A program made the translations under genes and the position numbers. The notes beneath the pieces are model-generated. The model worked only from the letters and a program-made list of their open reading frames with translations. It did no database searches and was not told the origin of the DNA. From Synergistes jonesii (GTDB taxonomy: Bacteria; Synergistota; Synergistia; Synergistales; Synergistaceae): DNA of 64,000 nt. The stretch spans positions 1 to 64,000 of the forward strand of contig NZ_JMKI01000021.1 in NCBI RefSeq assembly GCF_000712295.1. Direction: 5' to 3'. How positions within the stretch are numbered: the stretch's first letter is position 1; each line of letters opens with the position of its first letter. This document shows positions 26,681 through 34,813 of this stretch, in pieces.

Positions 26681-28416
26681 TGAAATACATACATGTGGCG
26701 CAGGCCAACTGCAAAAATTGCTATAAGTGCCTGAAGGTCTGTCCCGTCAAGTCGATAAGGTACAAAGACAATCACGTCGAAGTGCTGGATGAAGAATGCA
26801 TACTCTGCGGCCGCTGCATCCGCAATTGCCCGCAGCACGCGAAGTCGCTCACTAACGACATCAGCGCGATCAGGGGCGCGCTGCGCGCCGGCGGGCGGGC
26901 GCGCGTCGCGGCGCTTGCGCCCTCTTATATCGCGTCGTTCGGCGCGGATAATCGTTTCAAGCTCGCAGGAGCGCTGCGGCGGCTCGGCTTCGACGCCGTC
27001 GAAGAGACGGCCGTCGGCGCGCACGCCGTTACGCGCGAGTACGCGCGCATCCTTGAAAGCGGCAAGATGGACAACATGATAACGACCTGCTGCTCTTCGC
27101 TCGTCTTTCTCGTGCAGAAATATTTCCCGCGGCTGACGCCCCAGCTCGCCCCTGTGCTCTCGCCGATGGAAGCCCACGGCGCGTGGCTGCGGAAGAAGTA
27201 CGGCGCGGACGCGCTCATAGTCTTCTTCGCCCCCTGCATCTCGAAGATAGAGGAGGCGCGCACTTCACCGGCGCACAATATCAGCGGCGTCGTGACATTC
27301 AAACAGCTGTCTGAATGGTTAGAAGAGGAAGACATCTCCATCTCCTCAGCTCCGGAGGGCTTTTTCGGCAGCGACCCAAGCGCATCGGCGATATATCCTG
27401 TCTTCGAGGGCATCACCGAGGACGTGCGCGCAAATCTGCCGCCGGATTCCCCGGTCTTCGACCGTTATTCATTCCTCAGCCTACAGGGCGCTAAGGATGT
27501 CGTCGAAATGCTGGAAGAGATGCAGGCCGGGCGGCTGCACGACTGCTTCATCGAAGCCGGGATCTGTTACGGCAGCTGCGTCAACGGCCCCGAGAAGCCG
27601 GACAGCGGCTATATGCCGATCAGCACCGCCCTCGAGCTGAGGCGCTATCTGAAAAAGGAAGAGAAGAACGCGCGCGAGATGGACCTTTCTTCAGTGGAGC
27701 TGGCGCGCGTCATAGAGCCGACCCCGGTGCGGATGGAAATTCCGGATGAAAAGACGATACGCTCGATACTCGCCCAGATAGGCAAGACCGATCCCTCGCA
27801 CGAGCTCAACTGCGGCAGCTGCGGCTACCGCACTTGCCGCGAGAAGGCGATCGCCGTCTACCAGAAGAAGGCTGAGCTCTACATGTGCATGCCTTATATG
27901 AGCCAAATATCCGAGACGCTCGCAAATGTGACGCTATCAGTCAGCCCAGATTACATCATCGCCGTCGACGACGCCTTGCTCGTCAGGGAATGCAACCTCG
28001 CCGCGCAGCACCTCTTCCGATTGACGCGCGACAAAATCGTCGGACGCCGCATCGACGACTTCCTCGACCCGTACGATTTCGCGATCTCGATCGGAGAACG
28101 GAAGGATATACCGCTGCACAAGGTGCGCTATAAAAAGCGCGGCATCACGGTCAATCAGACGGTCGTCTACATAAAGGAGCAGGGGCTGGCCATCGCCTTC
28201 CTGCACGACATTACGAAAGAAGAGGAAGAGGCCGAGGAGCTCGGCAGATTAAAGCTGGATACGATGGAGATGGCGCAGAACGTCATAGACAAACAGATGA
28301 CCGTCGCTCAGGAAATAGCGAGCCTGCTCGGCGAGACGACCGCAGAGACGAAGGTAACTCTGACGAAATTGAAGAACCTCATCATCTACGACGGGAAGAA
28401 CGAAGGCAATGGATAG
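26680..28416 (+). CDS. Sensory [FeFe]-hydrogenase (HydS-like) with PAS domain
   Basis: 578 residues. Order: two [4Fe-4S] motifs (C11-C21 and C40-C50). Next is an H-cluster domain with motif L1 TTCCSS (C137, C138), L2 FAPCISKIEEA (C186) and L3 EAGICYGSC (C296, C300). Then comes a further Fe-S motif NCGSCGYRTC with C403, and a PAS domain (about 415-510) ending in a short helix. All four H-cluster cysteines and the proton-relay Cys are present, but the flanks differ from catalytic enzymes (TSCCP, MPC, GCxxGGG). This matches the group C sensory hydrogenases. It overlaps a PP2C phosphatase gene, its likely output. Confidence 0.88.
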   Translation: MKYIHVAQANCKNCYKCLKVCPVKSIRYKDNHVEVLDEECILCGRCIRNCPQHAKSLTNDISAIRGALRAGGRARVAALAPSYIASFGADNRFKLAGALRRLGFDAVEETAVGAHAVTREYARILESGKMDNMITTCCSSLVFLVQKYFPRLTPQLAPVLSPMEAHGAWLRKKYGADALIVFFAPCISKIEEARTSPAHNISGVVTFKQLSEWLEEEDISISSAPEGFFGSDPSASAIYPVFEGITEDVRANLPPDSPVFDRYSFLSLQGAKDVVEMLEEMQAGRLHDCFIEAGICYGSCVNGPEKPDSGYMPISTALELRRYLKKEEKNAREMDLSSVELARVIEPTPVRMEIPDEKTIRSILAQIGKTDPSHELNCGSCGYRTCREKAIAVYQKKAELYMCMPYMSQISETLANVTLSVSPDYIIAVDDALLVRECNLAAQHLFRLTRDKIVGRRIDDFLDPYDFAISIGERKDIPLHKVRYKKRGITVNQTVVYIKEQGLAIAFLHDITKEEEEAEELGRLKLDTMEMAQNVIDKQMTVAQEIASLLGETTAETKVTLTKLKNLIIYDGKNEGNG

Positions 28417-29584
28417 TCTCTGCATAGACGCCTGCTACAGCAGCCTCAACAAGAAAGACGAAGAACTCTGCGGCGACCGCGTCCTGATTACCAGCTCCGC
28501 CGGCGGCACGCTGCTGGTGCTCTCCGACGGACTCGGCAGCGGCGTTAAAGCCAACATCCTTTCGACTCTGACCTCGAAGATCATCTCCACGATGATAAAC
28601 CGCGGCGCGACGATAGAGGACACTGTTGATACTATTGCGCACACGCTGCCGGTATGCAAAGAGCGCGGCATCGCCTACTCCACCTTTATGATACTGCAGA
28701 TCGAAAAGGACGGCCGCGGCTATCTGGCGGAGTACGACAACCCCCCCTGCATGCTCATACGCGGAGGCGTCCACGTGCCTTTCGCATACAAAGAAAAGAC
28801 CATCGGCGGCAAGCTTGTGCGTGAATCCCGCTTCACGGCGCAGCGCGGCGATTATTTCGTCATTGTCAGCGACGGCGTGACGCAGGCCGGCATGGGCGAA
28901 ACGCTCTCCTTCGGCTGGGGTGAAAAGGAAGTGGCGGACTTTCTCTGCGCCCCCTGCTCTCAGAAGCTTTCCGCGCCGCGCGTCATCGGCAGCGTGCTGG
29001 AAGTCGCAAGGGAGCTCTACCTCGGCAGGCCGGGCGATGACACGACGGTCTCGATAGCCCACATCCTGCCGGAGCAACAGGTCTGCCTCTTCTCCGGGCC
29101 GCCGCGCCATCCCGCGGACGACGCGCGCCTCGTCCGCGAGTACATGGAGACGGGCGGGATGCACATCGTAAGCGGCGGCACCAGCTCGGAGATCCTGGCG
29201 CGCGAGCTCGGCAGGAAGCTTGAAGTCAGCATAGACTACGCGGACAGCGACATTCCGCCGACGGCCGCCATCGCGGGCATCGATCTCGTCACGGAAGGGG
29301 TCATGACGCTGAAGCGCGCCATCGAGATCATCGAAACGTACACGAGGTTTCCCGCCGCCGCGGAGACCACCGCGGCGCTCGACAGGCCCGACGGCGCCGC
29401 GAAGCTCGCGAAGATACTTATCGAACGCTGCACTCATCTGAAGCTCTTCATAGGCAAGAGCGTGAACCCGGCGCATCAAAACCCAGACTTCCCCACCGAG
29501 CTGCGCGTCAAGTCGCGTCTCATGGACGACCTCGGCAACGCCATGGCGCGCCTCGGACGCGCCGTAGACAAAAAATATTATTAG
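28409..29584 (+). CDS. SpoIIE/PP2C-type Ser/Thr protein phosphatase
   Basis: 391 residues. The PP2C catalytic core shows LLVLSDGLGSGVKAN, VIVSDGVTQAGMGE and GRPGDDTTVSIAHI, with the metal-binding aspartates. An extra C-terminal domain of about 170 residues follows (MHIVSGGTSSEILARELGRK, MTLKRAIEIIETY). Its ATG overlaps the hydrogenase gene by 8 nt. PP2C phosphatases follow group C sensory hydrogenases in other anaerobes, so dephosphorylation in response to H2 or redox is the inferred role. The target protein is not identifiable here. Confidence 0.85.
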   Translation: MDSLCIDACYSSLNKKDEELCGDRVLITSSAGGTLLVLSDGLGSGVKANILSTLTSKIISTMINRGATIEDTVDTIAHTLPVCKERGIAYSTFMILQIEKDGRGYLAEYDNPPCMLIRGGVHVPFAYKEKTIGGKLVRESRFTAQRGDYFVIVSDGVTQAGMGETLSFGWGEKEVADFLCAPCSQKLSAPRVIGSVLEVARELYLGRPGDDTTVSIAHILPEQQVCLFSGPPRHPADDARLVREYMETGGMHIVSGGTSSEILARELGRKLEVSIDYADSDIPPTAAIAGIDLVTEGVMTLKRAIEIIETYTRFPAAAETTAALDRPDGAAKLAKILIERCTHLKLFIGKSVNPAHQNPDFPTELRVKSRLMDDLGNAMARLGRAVDKKYY

Positions 29585-29609
29585 CGTCCAAAAGAGGGAA
29601 ACGTCCGCT

Positions 29610-30308
29610 TTGCGCGTAAAGAACATCGGAGAGATCGGAAATGTCGTCACGAGCCCCGAACGTCTCGCGGAACTCGTCGAGGCGGCCGGATTTCTGCCGC
29701 TGCTGCGCAGCGGTATACCCGGCTTTTCCGTCGAGGAGCATACGCCGCCCCGCCTCTGGTTCACTGACGGCCTCCCCGGCCCGTGGGAATGGAAGGGCCC
29801 CGTCATCAGACAGATCCGCTGCGCCTACGGCAGGTTGTTCGGCGGCGGCAGGGCTGGATTCGTCAGCGGAGAGTGGTATCCAGAGCTTGCGAACTACCGC
29901 CGCAGCGGCTATGATTTCGACGCGCGCTACGAAGAGGGACTCGCGAAGCGCCGCGACAGGGAGATTTTTGAACTTCTCGAAGGACGCGGCAGCCTGCTTT
30001 CGAAGGAGCTGAAGCGCCTGGGGAATTTCCGTAAGGGCGGCAACAGGGGCTTTGAGACGGCAATGACGTGCATGCAGATGCAGTGCTACGTCACGATAAT
30101 CGATTTCGAATACCAGCTCGACAATTCCGGGACCCCCTACGGCTGGGGGGTGGCGCGCTTCGCGCTGCCGGAAAAGTATTTCGGAGGCTCTTTCAGGGAG
30201 CGCGTCTACAGCCGCAGGCCGGAGCAGTCGAAGGAGAAAATCCTTGCACATCTGCGCGGACTGCTGCCGGACGCGGAGGAGGGGGAAATCATCAAAGCCG
30301 CGGGGTAG
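29610..30308 (+). CDS. AlkZ-related conserved hypothetical protein
   Basis: 232 residues, TTG start with AGAGGGA upstream. The recognisable core is GPWEWKGPVIRQIRCAYGRLF followed by FVSGEWYPELANYRR and GYDFDARYEEGL, the pattern of proteins usually named AlkZ-related. The DNA glycosylase AlkZ proper is larger; catalytic equivalence is not shown. It lies 25 nt after the phosphatase and may be in that transcript. Confidence 0.6.
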   Translation: MRVKNIGEIGNVVTSPERLAELVEAAGFLPLLRSGIPGFSVEEHTPPRLWFTDGLPGPWEWKGPVIRQIRCAYGRLFGGGRAGFVSGEWYPELANYRRSGYDFDARYEEGLAKRRDREIFELLEGRGSLLSKELKRLGNFRKGGNRGFETAMTCMQMQCYVTIIDFEYQLDNSGTPYGWGVARFALPEKYFGGSFRERVYSRRPEQSKEKILAHLRGLLPDAEEGEIIKAAG

Positions 30309-30336
30309 GGATAAAACTCCGTCGGCGCCGCAACAA

Positions 30337-30383
30337 TTTACATCCCCGCCGAGCTTTGCTATAATTTCATTCAATCGGTTGCA
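30337..30383 (+). promoter_or_regulatory. Promoter and LacI-type operator of the peptide-transport operon
   Basis: A -35 TTTACA (30337-30342) and -10 TATAAT (30360-30365) are separated by exactly 17 bp. Downstream, TTCAATCGGTTGCA (30370-30383) matches the LacI-family operator form with central CG and AA/TT flanks. It sits at the expected transcription start, so binding would block initiation. The first gene of the operon encodes the LacI-like protein, which implies autorepression. Confidence 0.75.
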
Positions 30384-30398
30384 TAAGAGGTGTTCGCT

Positions 30399-30992
30399 AT
30401 GAAGGTTACGATGCAGGACGTTGCAAATCACGCCGGAGTCGACAAGGCTACGGTCAGCCGGGTCCTGCGCGGCGATCACCGCATTTCGGAGAAAACGAAG
30501 ATCAAAGTGATGGAGAGCATCCGGGCTCTCGATTATAAAATCGATCGAAACGCCAGGAGCCTCTCGACAAATTCGAGCGGGCTCGTCGGCGTCGTTGTGC
30601 ATGCGCTCGGCGTGCCGTGGCTGGGCGCTTTCCTCGCCGGCATCGACCGCGCCTTTTCAAATTCCGAATATGAGATACTGCTGAAGGCCACGGAGGCAAA
30701 CGAGACGCGCGCACGCCGGATCGTCGGAGCGCTCGGAGAACGGCACGTCGAAGGGCTCATATGGTGCGACGCGGAAAATCCGCCGCGCGCCGCCGGCATC
30801 CCCATCCTGTGCGTCGGCTTCGCCAAGGAGGGCGAATATTCCGTCACCGCGGAGGGCGGAGGTGACCCGACCTTCGAAACGGGCGCGATGGTCGGGCGCA
30901 TGATGCTGAAGATTTTAGCCGGCAGGCCCCTGCCGGGACGCGATATAAGGATCGTCTCGCCGGAGACGGGCGACAGAGAAAGTCTGGCCTAA
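30399..30992 (+). CDS. Shortened LacI-family repressor (most of C-subdomain missing)
   Basis: 197 residues from ATG with AAGAGG 8 nt upstream; LacI proteins are usually about 330. The DNA-binding part is complete: TMQDVANHAGVDKATVSRVL, then the hinge helix NARSLSTNSSGLVG. The N-subdomain follows to IPILCVGFAKEG. It then jumps to sequence that normally ends the protein (ETGAMVGRMMLKILAGRPLP, IRIVSPETGDRES). About 110-130 residues forming the C-subdomain are absent without any frameshift. Dimerisation and ligand binding should be altered. It stops 6 nt before the binding-protein gene. Confidence 0.82.
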   Translation: MKVTMQDVANHAGVDKATVSRVLRGDHRISEKTKIKVMESIRALDYKIDRNARSLSTNSSGLVGVVVHALGVPWLGAFLAGIDRAFSNSEYEILLKATEANETRARRIVGALGERHVEGLIWCDAENPPRAAGIPILCVGFAKEGEYSVTAEGGGDPTFETGAMVGRMMLKILAGRPLPGRDIRIVSPETGDRESLA

Positions 30993-30998
30993 CGCTCT

Positions 30999-32675
30999 AT
31001 GTCGATCTCTCAGAAATTTTTCTGCGCGCTTCTGCTGCTCGCCCTTTCGATCTCGCCGGCCGCCGCCCTCACGGATAAAAAGATCGACATATCGAAGCTT
31101 CGGGGCCCTAAAATATCCGAGCTCTCGATGCTGATCATCTCGAACCCCGACGCGCAGATAATGGCCGCGGAGGCCGGAGAGCTCGACATAATCGGCGACA
31201 TAGCGCGGCCGTCGGATATCGACAGGCTCGCGAAGAACAAGAATCTGCAGATGTCCATAGCACGCGGCTTTCACGCTTTCTTCCTGCTGCTGAACAATAA
31301 AAAAAGTCCGTGGGACGACGCGGCTCTGCGCCGCGCGGCCGCGATGTCCATCGACAGGAGCGGCATCGTGAGGATGATTTTCAGCGGCTACTGCGAGCCG
31401 ATAAATTCATGGCTCCCGCCGGTATCGCCATGGGCGCCGGCAGGCGGCGCCCAAGACATTTACAACCCGCAGGCTGCGCGCGCGCTGCTCAAAAAGAGGG
31501 GCTATTCGTGGAACATGGCGGGAAGGCTCGTCGCGCCGGACGGCAAGGAGATGCCGGCGATGAAGCTGCTGACTCCTCTCGCGCGCGTCTCGCCGACGAC
31601 GGCGGAGCTTGCGCAGACGATAGCGGATTCGCTTTCCTCGGCGGGCTTCCCCGTCGAAACGGAACCGATGGACTTTTCGACGATGATCAACCGCCTCGAC
31701 CGCAAGGATTATTCAATGGCGGTGCTCGCGTGGAGCATGGGAAGGAATCCCGACTCGCTTTATTCGTTCTACCACAGCTCGATGGACTTCGACGGCGGCT
31801 ATAACATGACCGGCACGTGCGACGCGCGCCTCGACAGGTCGCTGGAGGCGCTGCGCGGCGCGCCGGACGAAGCGTCGGCGCGGAAGGCAGCGCGCGAAGC
31901 CCAGCGCGCGCTGCTTGAACTTATGCCCTCCATTCCTATTTACAGCCGCTTCTCCGTAACCGCCGTCTCGAAAAAGTGGAAAAATATTTTTACGACGGAG
32001 AGCAGCACGGCCGACAATATGTGGACTCTGCTCGCGGCCGAGCCCCGCGGCGGCGTAGGGCGCCCTCTGACGATGCTGCTTCCCGAGGAGCCGCGCAACC
32101 TGAATCCCTTCACCGCTTCGTCGGCCTATTCGTGGCAGGCGCTCGGCGTGATTTACGAATCTCTGCTGACGACTGATCCCTATACCTTAGAAAATATGGA
32201 CGCGATAGCCTCGTCGTGGAAGGTCGCGGTGGCGGGAAGCGGGCGCGCGCGCCACACGGAGCTCACCTTCAAAATAAAGCGCGGACTGCGCTGGAACGAC
32301 GGCTCGCCGCTGACCGCGCGCGATATAAAGGCGACCGTTGATTTTCTGCGCAGAAATAAGATTCCGCGCTTCTTCGACGCGGTGAAAAACATAAAAAGGA
32401 TCGAGACGCCGGACGATCATACGCTGCGCGTCGTGATGGAGGACGTCAGCTACTGGTATCTCGACAACGTAGCCGGGCTTCCGGCGATGCCCGCAAAGGT
32501 CGTAAACGCCGTGCGCGACTGGCAGAACTGGGACCCTCTCGCCGGCGGGGGCGAAGCTGGTCCCGCCGGACTCATCGGAAGCGGCCCCTTCATGCTTAAG
32601 GGCTACAGAGCCGGAGAGTATCTGCTGTTTGAGAGAAATCCGCATTACAGGCTGCTGGAGGGCGCGGTGAAATGA
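30999..32675 (+). CDS. Peptide ABC transporter solute-binding protein, halves in permuted order
   Basis: 558 residues with a signal peptide (MSISQKFFCALLLLALSISP, cut near AAA-L). It is a SBP_bac_5 (DppA/OppA) protein, but the order is swapped. Residues about 36-345 match the latter part of the family (GPKISELSMLIISNPDAQIM, AMSIDRSGIVRMIFSGYCEP, SWLPPVSPW). Residues about 355-550 match the opening part (TMLLPEEPRNLNPFTASSAY, RWNDGSPLTARDIKATVDF, GSGPFMLKGYRAGEYLLFER, NPHY). The natural family order would join NPHY to GPKISEL. The frame is continuous and the operon intact, so it should be made. It is probably periplasmic and feeds the DppBCDF-like genes that follow. Confidence 0.88.
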   Translation: MSISQKFFCALLLLALSISPAAALTDKKIDISKLRGPKISELSMLIISNPDAQIMAAEAGELDIIGDIARPSDIDRLAKNKNLQMSIARGFHAFFLLLNNKKSPWDDAALRRAAAMSIDRSGIVRMIFSGYCEPINSWLPPVSPWAPAGGAQDIYNPQAARALLKKRGYSWNMAGRLVAPDGKEMPAMKLLTPLARVSPTTAELAQTIADSLSSAGFPVETEPMDFSTMINRLDRKDYSMAVLAWSMGRNPDSLYSFYHSSMDFDGGYNMTGTCDARLDRSLEALRGAPDEASARKAAREAQRALLELMPSIPIYSRFSVTAVSKKWKNIFTTESSTADNMWTLLAAEPRGGVGRPLTMLLPEEPRNLNPFTASSAYSWQALGVIYESLLTTDPYTLENMDAIASSWKVAVAGSGRARHTELTFKIKRGLRWNDGSPLTARDIKATVDFLRRNKIPRFFDAVKNIKRIETPDDHTLRVVMEDVSYWYLDNVAGLPAMPAKVVNAVRDWQNWDPLAGGGEAGPAGLIGSGPFMLKGYRAGEYLLFERNPHYRLLEGAVK

Positions 32676-33637
32676 ACGCCGGATGGTTCGCAAAGCGCCT
32701 TCTTTCGTCGCTCTTCGTGCTCGCGGCGGTGATAGCGCTGAACTTCATACTATTCCGCATGATGCCGGGCGACGCGGTGAGCACTATAATCGACCCCTCC
32801 TTCTCGCCGGAGGCGAAGGAGAATCTCCGCGCGATCTACGGCCTCGACAGGCCGCTGGCGGAGCAGTTCATGATCTACGTCAAGCGGATGCTGACGTTCA
32901 GCTTCGGGCTCTCCTTCATCAGCAGAAAGCCCGTCTGGGAAGAGTTGCTGTCGCGGCTGCCGGCGACGCTCGCGCTGACGTCGGCCTCGATGGCCCTTTC
33001 GGCGGCTTTCGGCATCTGGCTCGGCATAAAGGCGGCGCTCTGCCGCGGACGCCTCGCCGAAAAGATAGTCCTTGGCGCGAGCGCCGTGACGGCCTCCTTT
33101 CCGGGCTTTTTCGTCCAGCTCGTGCTGCTGATGCTCTTCGCGCGAGCGCTGCCGATTTTCCCGCTGCGCGGCACGCTCTCGGCGCCGCCTCCCTCCGGGA
33201 CGATGAATCTATTTTTTGATTACGTCCGGCATATGGCGCTGCCGGTGATATCCCTTTCGCTGATAGGCTTCGGAGGCTGGGCGCTCTACGTGCGCAACCT
33301 GATGGTGCGCGCGCTCGGCGAGGATTTCGCGCTGATGGCGCGTGCCCGCGGCCTGCCGCGAGGGCGGGTCGTCTGGCACGCCTTCCGCACCATACTGCCG
33401 CCGATAATAACTATTTTCCTGATGTCCGTCCCCGGGCTCGTCTCCGGCGCGGTGATCACGGAATCCGTCTTCTCTCTGCACGGCGTCGGCACGTTCCTGC
33501 TCGAAGCCGTCTCCGGGCACGACTACCCCGCCGCCGGCGCCGCCTTCTATCTTCTCGCGCTGATCACGGTATCCTGCAATTTAGCGGCCGACGTCAGCTA
33601 CGGCTTCGCGGACCCGCGCGTAAGATATCGAAGGTAA
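32672..33637 (+). CDS. Peptide ABC transporter permease, DppB type
   Basis: 321 residues with six hydrophobic segments. The N-terminal WFAKRLLSSLFVLAAVIALN leads into the DppB-type periplasmic segment MMPGDAVSTIIDPSFSPEAK. The EAA-type cytoplasmic loop is DFALMARARGLPRGRVVWHAF and the ending is the usual VSYGFADPRVRY. It overlaps the binding-protein stop by 4 nt (ATGA). Confidence 0.92.
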   Translation: MNAGWFAKRLLSSLFVLAAVIALNFILFRMMPGDAVSTIIDPSFSPEAKENLRAIYGLDRPLAEQFMIYVKRMLTFSFGLSFISRKPVWEELLSRLPATLALTSASMALSAAFGIWLGIKAALCRGRLAEKIVLGASAVTASFPGFFVQLVLLMLFARALPIFPLRGTLSAPPPSGTMNLFFDYVRHMALPVISLSLIGFGGWALYVRNLMVRALGEDFALMARARGLPRGRVVWHAFRTILPPIITIFLMSVPGLVSGAVITESVFSLHGVGTFLLEAVSGHDYPAAGAAFYLLALITVSCNLAADVSYGFADPRVRYRR

Positions 33638-33643
33638 AAAAGA

Positions 33644-34813
33644 ATGAAGGCACTCTTTCTGCGCAAGAGCGCGATAGCCCTCGCAGCGATCGCGCTCGTC
33701 GGAATCTTCGCGCCTCTCTTCGCCTCCGCTCCGCCGCAGGAGATAGTGGGAGCGCCTTTCGCGCGCCCCATCTGGTGGAAGAGCGGCAAACTTCCAGCCG
33801 CAAAGTCTTTCGACGTAAAGATCGACGGGATTGAATTCGAATGGGAGGACGAGCCTCCGGCGATCTTTTCACTTTACGGGCGCGTCACGGCCGACGCCTC
33901 TTCCGAGGTCCGCGTGATATGGCGCACGCCGCGGAAGGAATACCTACTCGAAAGGCTGAGCGGCTCCGAACTCTACTGGATCAACAGCGACGGGCGCGAC
34001 ATGATCTTCAAGCAGGCTCTCGGGCTTCCGCTCGTCAGCAGGAGCGTCGATCACCTCTTCCCGTCGCGCGGAAAATATTCGCTATCCGTCGAGGGCGCTA
34101 AGGGCGCGGAACTCCGTCTCCTCCTGCCCGGCGAGAGGCAGGGGCTGCTGGGCACTGACCAGCGCGGAAGGGACGTCTTCACTCTCTTCCTCTACGGCAT
34201 AAGGACCTCTCTGATCATCGGCACCGCGGCGACCCTCGTCGCAAGTCTATTAGGCGTGTCGCTCGGCCTCGCGGCCGGATACGCCGGCGGCCTGTGCGAC
34301 GCGCTGATCATGCGCGCGGTCGACGTGCTGCTTTCGATACCGACCCTGCCGATCCTGATGGCGCTCGCCGCAGTCTGGGGAAAGGGGCTCTGGCAGCTCG
34401 TGCTGATTCTTTCTATGTTTTCGTGGATGGGCACCGCGCGTTCGGTACGCTCGCTCGTGCTGACGCTGCGCGAAAGCGCGTGGGTCGAATCGCTGCGCGC
34501 GCTGGGCGCGTCGCGCGGCTACATCCTGCGGCGGCACCTGCTGCCCGAGACTGCCCCGATACTGCTCGCGAATGTCGCGCTCGGCGTGCCGGGAGCTATT
34601 CTTTCGGAGGCAGGTCTGGCCTTCCTCGGCCTATCGGATCCACGCCTCATCTCGTGGGGCAGAATGCTTCACGAGGCGCACTCCTTCGGCGCCTTCACGC
34701 AGGGCGCCTGGTGGCTGCTGCTGCCCCCGGGGCTCGGCATCGTAGCGGTCTGCCTGATATTCCTCGACATGGGGAAGTTCCTCGAAGAAAAGATAGACCC
34801 GAGGCTCGGATAA
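33644..34813 (+). CDS. Peptide ABC transporter permease, DppC type, with periplasmic insertion
   Basis: 389 residues, longer than the usual 280-300. The extra length is a beta-rich periplasmic region of about 130 residues after the first membrane helix (roughly 30-165: DVKIDGIEFEWEDEPPAIFS, then RVIWRTPRKEYLLERLSG). It precedes the family hallmark LLGTDQRGRDVFTLFLYGIR. The EAA loop is WVESLRALGASRGYILRRHLLPE. The insertion may contact the unusual binding protein; that is speculation. Confidence 0.9.
   Translation: MKALFLRKSAIALAAIALVGIFAPLFASAPPQEIVGAPFARPIWWKSGKLPAAKSFDVKIDGIEFEWEDEPPAIFSLYGRVTADASSEVRVIWRTPRKEYLLERLSGSELYWINSDGRDMIFKQALGLPLVSRSVDHLFPSRGKYSLSVEGAKGAELRLLLPGERQGLLGTDQRGRDVFTLFLYGIRTSLIIGTAATLVASLLGVSLGLAAGYAGGLCDALIMRAVDVLLSIPTLPILMALAAVWGKGLWQLVLILSMFSWMGTARSVRSLVLTLRESAWVESLRALGASRGYILRRHLLPETAPILLANVALGVPGAILSEAGLAFLGLSDPRLISWGRMLHEAHSFGAFTQGAWWLLLPPGLGIVAVCLIFLDMGKFLEEKIDPRLG

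Noticed and set aside
28382-29806. A 474-codon minus-strand frame opposite the PP2C phosphatase; similarly 38261-39853 and 46108-47520
   Set aside because: All lie fully antisense to genes with intact family motifs and have no ribosome-binding site or recognisable domain.
30399-30992. Frameshifted LacI pseudogene
   Set aside because: The frame is uninterrupted, has a good ribosome-binding site, promoter and operator, and keeps the proper C-terminal strands; an in-frame deletion fits better than decay.
30999-32675. Two separate half binding-protein genes fused by an assembly error
   Set aside because: There is one signal peptide, one frame, a clean joint between halves and tight overlap with the permease gene; an artefact cannot be excluded without reads, but nothing in the sequence suggests it.
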